Assembly: GCA_030682135.1 (NCBI GenBank)
Contig: JAUXQT010000103.1
Coordinates: 1-36,227, forward strand
Origin: Nitrospirota bacterium
GTDB lineage: Bacteria; Nitrospirota; Nitrospiria; Nitrospirales; Nitrospiraceae
DNA: 36,227 nt
Direction of reading: 5' to 3'
Positions 32,074-36,227 of the stretch are shown here, one piece after another. Numbering within the stretch: the stretch's first letter is position 1; every line of letters begins with the position of its first letter. Position numbers and translations under genes: made by a program. The notes below the pieces were generated by a model. It had not been told where the DNA came from. It did no database searches and saw nothing but the letters and a program-made list of their open reading frames with translations.

Positions 32074-33576
32074 TTAGAGCACGCCGGCCAGCCGGTTGAG
32101 GCTGAGTATCGCTTGGCCCAAGAACAGTTGGAACGATTGCAGATCTTGCGGTGAGACTTGGTTGGGATCGGGTCCGCGGTCGCCGTAGAGGAGTCCGATC
32201 GGGCGAATGCCGATACGGATGGGAGCGAGAACGGCGGATGAGGAGCGCCAGGTCTTGCTGAACACCGAGCTAAGAGATCGCGCCTCGTCACTGGAAGCCT
32301 TCGAGAATAAGTAGGGGTCTTGTCCCTTCAGCACATGCAAGAACAAGGGGTGTTGAGTACTGAGCGATCCCGTGAAGCTGGCCAGATAGCGATCCGGCGG
32401 GTCGACTCCTACGATTACTCGGCCGAGCAGTTGATCTGTATCGCCCGGATTCAGAAGTGCCAGGGCCACTCGCGTGAAGCCGCCGCCGTCGTGCAGGGTA
32501 TGCACCAGAACCGATAAAAGATTGTTGAGATCTTTGGCCGCCTGCAAGGAAGCTTGGAACTGTTGCAGCGTTTCCAAGGGACGGGTTTGGATCGGTGGAG
32601 CGGTGTGGCTGTCCGGCTGATTGTTGGGTAATACCGCCAGCGGTACCGTGACGGGAGACGACGCTTGAGCGATGACGATTTCGGTGATTCCAACCGAATG
32701 GGAGAGCTGCCTGCCTTTGTCGAACGCACGGGTGAAGGCGTCCTGCAGGATCGGTTCAGTCAAGGCCGTGCCTCGTTGCAGTGCGCGGCGAATGAGGTCG
32801 GCAACCCCCGGGTCCGGCGAATCGGCCATCGCAGCGACCAATTGGTTCGAGCCAGCGACAAGCCCGACAAACAGTTGTTGACTGGTCAGCCATCGGGATT
32901 TTGCCGTGGGCATCGGGGTACCGATCAGATCCATGAGGCCGGCCGGCAGAACCCACGTCTGTGCCAGAGCCGTGGCAAATCGAGCTCTCGATACGCCGAG
33001 AATCTTCGCTTCATCCTCCGGCGTCCGCGCAGCGGCGAGGGCTTGAAACAATTCCGGCGTTTGGTACGCAATCACCAGATCGGCGAAGGAGTAGAGGAGG
33101 GCGGCGCTGAATAGCTGCCCTGGTTGAGGATACTGCAACGCCACGCCGAGTTCGGAGGCATGTGCGGCAGCAAAGAGGGCTTTGGCGATCAGGCGGCCCA
33201 AGAGCGGCCGACGATCCGGCTGATGTTCCAATTGCTCCATCAGTTGAACGGTAGCCACGAGTGTGCGGACCGTATCCAGTCCGAGCCACGAGACCGCATG
33301 CACGACGGACGTGATGCTGTGTTGCGGACTGTAGGCGATGCCGTTGGCGATCTGCAGGACTTTGCACGTCAACCCCGGGTCTCGGCTGACGACTTCTGCA
33401 AGGGCATCGGGGCTTGAGGTGTCTCCGCTGATATTGAGGATTTTCTGACAGGTCGCCCGCAGGGCCGGGATTGAATTGGCCTGTGGGTCGAAGAGCGGGC
33501 GCAGTTGCGGATGTACCCGCGTGCGGACCTCGTTCGTAATGTCAGAATCCACGACCGACGTACCGTCTTGCGTCAT
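32074..33576 (-). CDS. HDOD-domain protein with a C-terminal GAF-like domain
   Basis: A 500-aa cytoplasmic protein. Residues ~30-230 form an HDOD domain (SIPALRATCQKILNISGDTS, EVVSRDPGLTCKVLQIANG, ITSVVHAVSWLGLDTVRTLV), a relative of HD hydrolases that has lost the metal-binding HD pair; it acts as a signalling or docking module. Residues ~335-500 resemble a GAF domain (LLSVLVHTLHDGGGFTRVAL, SSAVLAPIRIGIRPIGLLYG). Together they suggest a sensor protein controlling gene expression or motility. No kinase, cyclase or DNA-binding domain is present. GGGAGAA lies about 7 nt before the ATG. Confidence 0.88.
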   Translation of the reverse strand: MTQDGTSVVDSDITNEVRTRVHPQLRPLFDPQANSIPALRATCQKILNISGDTSSPDALAEVVSRDPGLTCKVLQIANGIAYSPQHSITSVVHAVSWLGLDTVRTLVATVQLMEQLEHQPDRRPLLGRLIAKALFAAAHASELGVALQYPQPGQLFSAALLYSFADLVIAYQTPELFQALAAARTPEDEAKILGVSRARFATALAQTWVLPAGLMDLIGTPMPTAKSRWLTSQQLFVGLVAGSNQLVAAMADSPDPGVADLIRRALQRGTALTEPILQDAFTRAFDKGRQLSHSVGITEIVIAQASSPVTVPLAVLPNNQPDSHTAPPIQTRPLETLQQFQASLQAAKDLNNLLSVLVHTLHDGGGFTRVALALLNPGDTDQLLGRVIVGVDPPDRYLASFTGSLSTQHPLFLHVLKGQDPYLFSKASSDEARSLSSVFSKTWRSSSAVLAPIRIGIRPIGLLYGDRGPDPNQVSPQDLQSFQLFLGQAILSLNRLAGVL

Positions 33577-33868
33577 ACTCGTTCTCCCACTATGTCCTAG
33601 CGTTTCTTATCGGTTGTTTCAGGACTAATACTTGAGCGGAACGGACGATTGAATTGAAACGGCAGCCAGAAGGAGTCCTGGGGTTGAAGCAATCCGGAGT
33701 CGTCGTACAGCACACAAGATGGCCGACCATTCGACCGGGCCGCATCCTGGGGTTGACCGGCCCACATACTCGAACCGGTTCTTGACAGATTTCACAAAGG
33801 AGTGCAGGCTGCTCATTCCCTTGCCAAGAAGCAAGCCCCATTCACTATTATTCCCAGGAGGTTCCCCT
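33577..33868. promoter_or_regulatory. Divergent control region between the HDOD gene and the Lys/Met-rich protein gene
   Basis: A 12-bp direct repeat TCCTGGGGTTGA occurs at 33676-33687 and 33745-33756. A perfect TTGACA lies at 33782-33787, but no -10 stands at the right distance. AGGAGG is 7 nt before the next ATG. Confidence 0.4.
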
Positions 33869-34252
33869 ATGCAGAAGTTGATCGTGGCGTCCGTTGCCTT
33901 GTTGTGTTTGGTTGGAGCTGGCTCGCTGGTCATGGCCGATGATGCCATGAAAGGTGCGATGGATTCGATGAAGGCCGATGTGAAGGCCGAGAAAGAGTCG
34001 ATGAAAGCCGACGTGCAGGGCAAGAAGGAAGAGATGAAGGGCAAGATGAAGGCCCGCAAAGAGGAGATGAAAGCCAAGCGTCAGGCAGCGAAGGACAAGA
34101 TGAAGTCGAAGAAAGAAGAAATGAAAGGCAAGGGCGAAGAAGTCAAAGCCGCCGGCCAATCCATGGGACAAGAGATGAAGGCGGCCGGTCAGGACATGAA
34201 GGCCGCGATCCCAGCCCCCGCAGCAGCCCCGGCTCCAGCCGCCGGTCACTAA
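33869..34252 (+). CDS. Exported Lys/Met-rich helical protein
   Basis: A 127-aa protein from the ATG at 33869 (AGGAGG 7 nt upstream); a reading from 33719 adds an untypical leader. A signal peptide (KLIVASVALLCLVGAGSLVMADD) is followed by ~75 residues of repeated K/E/M/A patterns (SMKADVKAEKESMKADV, EEMKGKMKARKEEMKAKR), then a KAAGQ segment and an Ala/Pro tail. It is predicted to be one long amphipathic helix without Cys in the mature part. I recognise no enzyme family; it resembles YtxH/LEA-like or lipoprotein-Lpp-like helical proteins. Possible roles include membrane or peptidoglycan binding, metal or polyanion binding, or stress protection. It is followed by a strong terminator. Confidence 0.75.
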   Translation: MQKLIVASVALLCLVGAGSLVMADDAMKGAMDSMKADVKAEKESMKADVQGKKEEMKGKMKARKEEMKAKRQAAKDKMKSKKEEMKGKGEEVKAAGQSMGQEMKAAGQDMKAAIPAPAAAPAPAAGH

Positions 34253-34282
34253 GCGCGAGACATCTATCGGTGCAGTATCCAT

Positions 34283-34322
34283 GGCCCTCGGGAGGTTGTT
34301 CCTCCCGGGGGCCATTCTTTGT
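34283..34322 (+). terminator. Strong intrinsic terminator
   Basis: A 13-bp stem GGCCCTCGGGAGG/CCTCCCGGGGGCC with one G-T pair and a TTGTT loop, followed by ATTCTTTG. It lies 30 bp after the stop of the Lys/Met-rich protein gene. Of all hairpins in the window this one is the clearest terminator. Confidence 0.85.
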
Positions 34323-34429
34323 CAGACGATATTCAGCGCGAGGCGAAGTGGGAAGCGGCGCTCTCGCCTTGTTCCTCATGGGGCCTTTTGTTAGGATGCG
34401 GCGCCTGAATATCGTCTATGGAACAGCGC

Positions 34430-35203
34430 ATGAAAATCGCGACCTTCAACGCCAACTCTCTCCGCAAGCGTCTGCCCATCGTGCTCGACTGGCTGGCTCG
34501 GCAGAAGCCCGATGTGCTCTGTATTCAAGAAACCAAGGTCCAAGACAGCGAGTTTCCATTGCTGGCTTTGGCGGAGTCAGGATACGAAATCACCTATCGG
34601 GGCATGAAGTCCTACAACGGCGTCGCGATCTTGAGCCGTGAAAAACCTGAATCGGTAGCGTACGGGTTCGATGATGGAGGCGATGCGGAGGACGCGCGGC
34701 TCCTGCGCGTGGTGATCAAGGGCATTCCCATCATCAATACCTACGTGCCCCAGGGCTTCGAAATCGACTCACCCAAGTATCAATATAAGCTGGGCTGGTA
34801 CGATCGACTCCGCATGTATTTCGAAAAGCATCTGTCGCCGAATAAGCCGGCCGTCTGGTGCGGGGATATGAACGTCGCGCCGCGCCCGATGGACGTGCAC
34901 AGTCCCGAGAAACATCTCAAACATGTGTGTTATCACGAGGATGCGAGGCGGGCCTATGAGAAGACGTTAGCATGGGGATTTCAGGATGTATTCGTGAAAC
35001 TCTATCCAGATAGACAACAGTATACCTTTTGGGATTATCGAGCGCCCGGATCGTTGGAGGCGAATAGAGGCTGGCGCATCGACCATATTCTGGCGACAGC
35101 CTCGCTGGCAGAGCGCTGTGTCAGGGTCGAGGTGGACGTCGAGCCACGGCGAGCGAAAGACCCATCAGATCATACATTCATATGGGCGGAGTTTTCGGTC
35201 TAA
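34430..35203 (+). CDS. xth: Exodeoxyribonuclease III (AP endonuclease, XthA/ExoA type)
   Basis: A 257-aa Mg2+-dependent nuclease of the exonuclease-endonuclease-phosphatase fold that cuts at abasic sites and removes 3' blocking groups in base-excision repair. Catalytic motifs in order: KIATFNANSLRKRL, CIQETKVQD (metal-binding Glu), INTYVPQG, WCGDMNVAPRPMDV, FWDYRAPGS, WRIDHILA and the final SDHTFIWAEF with the catalytic His. I start at the ATG at 34430 giving MKIATFN; an ATG at 34418 adds four residues and cannot be excluded. No strong ribosome-binding site. It stands alone. Confidence 0.95.
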   Translation: MKIATFNANSLRKRLPIVLDWLARQKPDVLCIQETKVQDSEFPLLALAESGYEITYRGMKSYNGVAILSREKPESVAYGFDDGGDAEDARLLRVVIKGIPIINTYVPQGFEIDSPKYQYKLGWYDRLRMYFEKHLSPNKPAVWCGDMNVAPRPMDVHSPEKHLKHVCYHEDARRAYEKTLAWGFQDVFVKLYPDRQQYTFWDYRAPGSLEANRGWRIDHILATASLAERCVRVEVDVEPRRAKDPSDHTFIWAEFSV

Positions 35204-35293
35204 CCACGAGCGCCACGTCCACACTTGCCCAATTCAGTCGGTTGAGTTAGTCATCCGCGCCGTCCGAACAGGCTCACGAGATTGAACGAATTA

Positions 35294-35464
35294 TTATGCC
35301 GCCCTCAGAGCCCGCTGCTTGGCAGGCAATGTGGTCACGCGATTCTGCGCAATCAACGGATCGAGGACCAGGCCGCAATTGATACAACGGAGCACCGCAG
35401 CTTCCTGCGAAAACTCCGGTCGCCACTCTTTCACCATCAACCCTTTGCATTTTTGACAAATCAT
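35294..35464 (-). CDS. Small zinc-ribbon protein, 56 aa
   Basis: The minus strand encodes MICQKCKGLMVKEWRPE followed by AVLRCINCGLVLDPLIAQNR and a short basic tail ending in RALRAA. Two CxxC pairs (3-6 and 27-30) form a zinc ribbon. AGGAGGAG lies about 8 nt before the ATG, a strong ribosome-binding site. Small zinc ribbons of this type often act in transcription or RNA binding, but no partner is evident. Convergent with xth; 90 bp separate their ends. Confidence 0.8.
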   Translation of the reverse strand: MICQKCKGLMVKEWRPEFSQEAAVLRCINCGLVLDPLIAQNRVTTLPAKQRALRAA

Positions 35465-35552
35465 CGTGCTCTCCTCCTGCTCTCATGTGTTCCAGCGCCG
35501 ACAATCCTGCCTTTCACGAGGGGGACTGTAACATTACAAGATTAATACGGTG

Positions 35553-35567
35553 TTAACTGGCAGTTAA
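35553..35567. promoter_or_regulatory. Palindromic operator-like site upstream of the HI0933-type gene
   Basis: A perfect 7-bp inverted repeat around one base: TTAACTG-G-CAGTTAA. It lies 10 bp before the ATG at 35577 and next to a TTAATA that could be a -10. Likely a repressor site; inferred only from symmetry and position. Confidence 0.45.
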
Positions 35568-35576
35568 AACCCTCTA

Positions 35577-36227
35577 ATGTCTATACATGACGACGTGCAT
35601 GATGTTGCAGTGGTCGGGGCAGGCGCCGCCGGGTTGGCAGCCTCGATTTTCGCTGCAGAGGCGGCGACAAGGGATGGTCACGCCCGGAGGATCGTGCTGC
35701 TCGATGGTGCAAAAACCATCGGCGCCAAGATCCTGGTCTCCGGAGGCGGCCGCTGTAATGTCACGCACGAGGTCGTCTCGCCCATCGACTTCTTTGGCAA
35801 TCGCCGCATTATTAAGAACGTGCTGGCAGGGCTTCCCGTTGAACACACCGTGGCGTGGTTTGCCTCGTTAGGGGTCGATCTTAAACGTGAAGAGACCGGA
35901 AAGCTTTTTCCCGTCACTGATACGGCCCGAACGATTCTTCACGCGCTTGTCAATCGCTGTCATACCCTAGGTGCGCGTATTCGACCTGATCATCGTGTGA
36001 TAGACATCGAGAAATCTCCTGAAGCCGGATTTATTCTGCAACACAGTCACGGGACCCTCCACGCGAAGAAGGTCATTCTGGCGACCGGAGGCAGATCGAT
36101 TCCCAAGTCGGGGAGTGACGGGTTTGGATATGGTCTTGCCCGGCGACTCGGCCATCACGTGACGGCCACCGCCCCGGCGCTCGTGCCATTGATGCTTGAT
36201 GACCGGATGTTTCACAAGACTCTCTCC
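35577..36227 (+). CDS. HI0933-family FAD/NAD(P)-dependent oxidoreductase, 3' end missing
   Basis: The frame is open from the ATG at 35577 through the window edge: 217 codons of an expected ~400. FAD-binding loop VGAGAAGLAA (residues 13-22) follows a short leader; SGGGRCNVTHE (55-65) is the signature of the HI0933/BaiN family. LATGGRSIPKSGSDGFGYGL near the end carries the second conserved Gly-rich segment. Members are flavoproteins; BaiN was implicated in bile-acid dehydroxylation, while most homologues have no known substrate. No strong ribosome-binding site, but a palindrome lies just upstream. Confidence 0.9.
   Translation, partial: MSIHDDVHDVAVVGAGAAGLAASIFAAEAATRDGHARRIVLLDGAKTIGAKILVSGGGRCNVTHEVVSPIDFFGNRRIIKNVLAGLPVEHTVAWFASLGVDLKREETGKLFPVTDTARTILHALVNRCHTLGARIRPDHRVIDIEKSPEAGFILQHSHGTLHAKKVILATGGRSIPKSGSDGFGYGLARRLGHHVTATAPALVPLMLDDRMFHKTLS

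Noticed and set aside
33782-33787. Perfect TTGACA as a promoter for the Lys/Met-rich protein gene
   Set aside because: No acceptable -10 hexamer stands 16-18 nt downstream, so the promoter was not called.

Overview
The window looks like a stretch of ordinary chromosome from a GC-rich, Gram-negative (diderm) bacterium. Evidence for this is the several predicted outer-membrane lipoproteins, a BamE-like lipoprotein, periplasmic enzymes with signal peptides and an MscS channel. The gene content (DUF2339/DUF3999 pair, PilZ singletons, CBS and HDOD proteins, leuCD, small zinc ribbons) and the repeated intergenic element fit Nitrospira (phylum Nitrospirota). That assignment is inferred from family recall and was not tested by a search. 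No tRNA, rRNA, CRISPR array, prophage or intact insertion sequence was seen.

Layout. 1-3.1 kb: 3' part of ettA (ABC-F translation factor), then an RmlD-type reductase and a DUF1295 membrane protein, all on +. 3.1-4.9 kb (-): a SulP anion transporter followed by a small lipoprotein. 5.1-8.3 kb (+): a translationally coupled DUF2339-DUF3999 membrane pair. It has an intact HTH/zinc-ribbon regulator gene on one side and a decayed copy of that gene's 3' end on the other. 8.8-13.7 kb (+): the tldD-tldE(pmbA) protease pair, an OB-like lipoprotein and a large histidine-studded TPR protein. 13.8-16.2 kb (+): exported MsrA, a TIGR00725/LOG-like protein and a lytic transglycosylase. 16.4-20.9 kb: two small PilZ proteins, a PLP aminotransferase, a lipoprotein and an orphan GspE/PilB-type ATPase. 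21-22.8 kb (-): a CysQ-like phosphatase overlapping a beta-hydroxyacid dehydrogenase. 22.9-24.3 kb: CorA and a small anchored protein. 24.3-26.4 kb (-): leuC-leuD with a recognisable promoter. 26.5-28.2 kb: MEKHLA, CBS-pair and DUF1653 proteins. 28.2-31.9 kb (+): a five-gene operon with a disulfide oxidoreductase, a TPR lipoprotein, a small membrane protein, a BamE-like lipoprotein and an MscS channel. 32-36.2 kb: an HDOD-GAF protein, a Lys/Met-rich exported protein with a strong terminator, exonuclease III, a 56-aa zinc ribbon and the 5' part of a HI0933-type flavoprotein.

How the genes fit together. There is no single large pathway. The best-supported units are leuCD (leucine biosynthesis), tldD/tldE (metalloprotease), cysQ plus dehydrogenase, the DUF2339-DUF3999 membrane pair and the 28.2-31.9 kb envelope operon. 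Two PilZ domains lie beside a secretion/pilus ATPase, which hints at cyclic-di-GMP control of a surface function.

Most notable non-gene signals. (1) A dispersed repeat with imperfect terminal inverted repeats occurs three times, each time at a gene 3' end. (2) A decayed zinc-ribbon gene copy lies in direct orientation with the intact copy, across the DUF2339-DUF3999 pair. (3) A dyad sits inside a 19-nt promoter spacer upstream of leuC. (4) Paired 10-bp boxes lie just upstream of the SulP start codon. I did not find convincing evidence of a wholly new multi-gene system.
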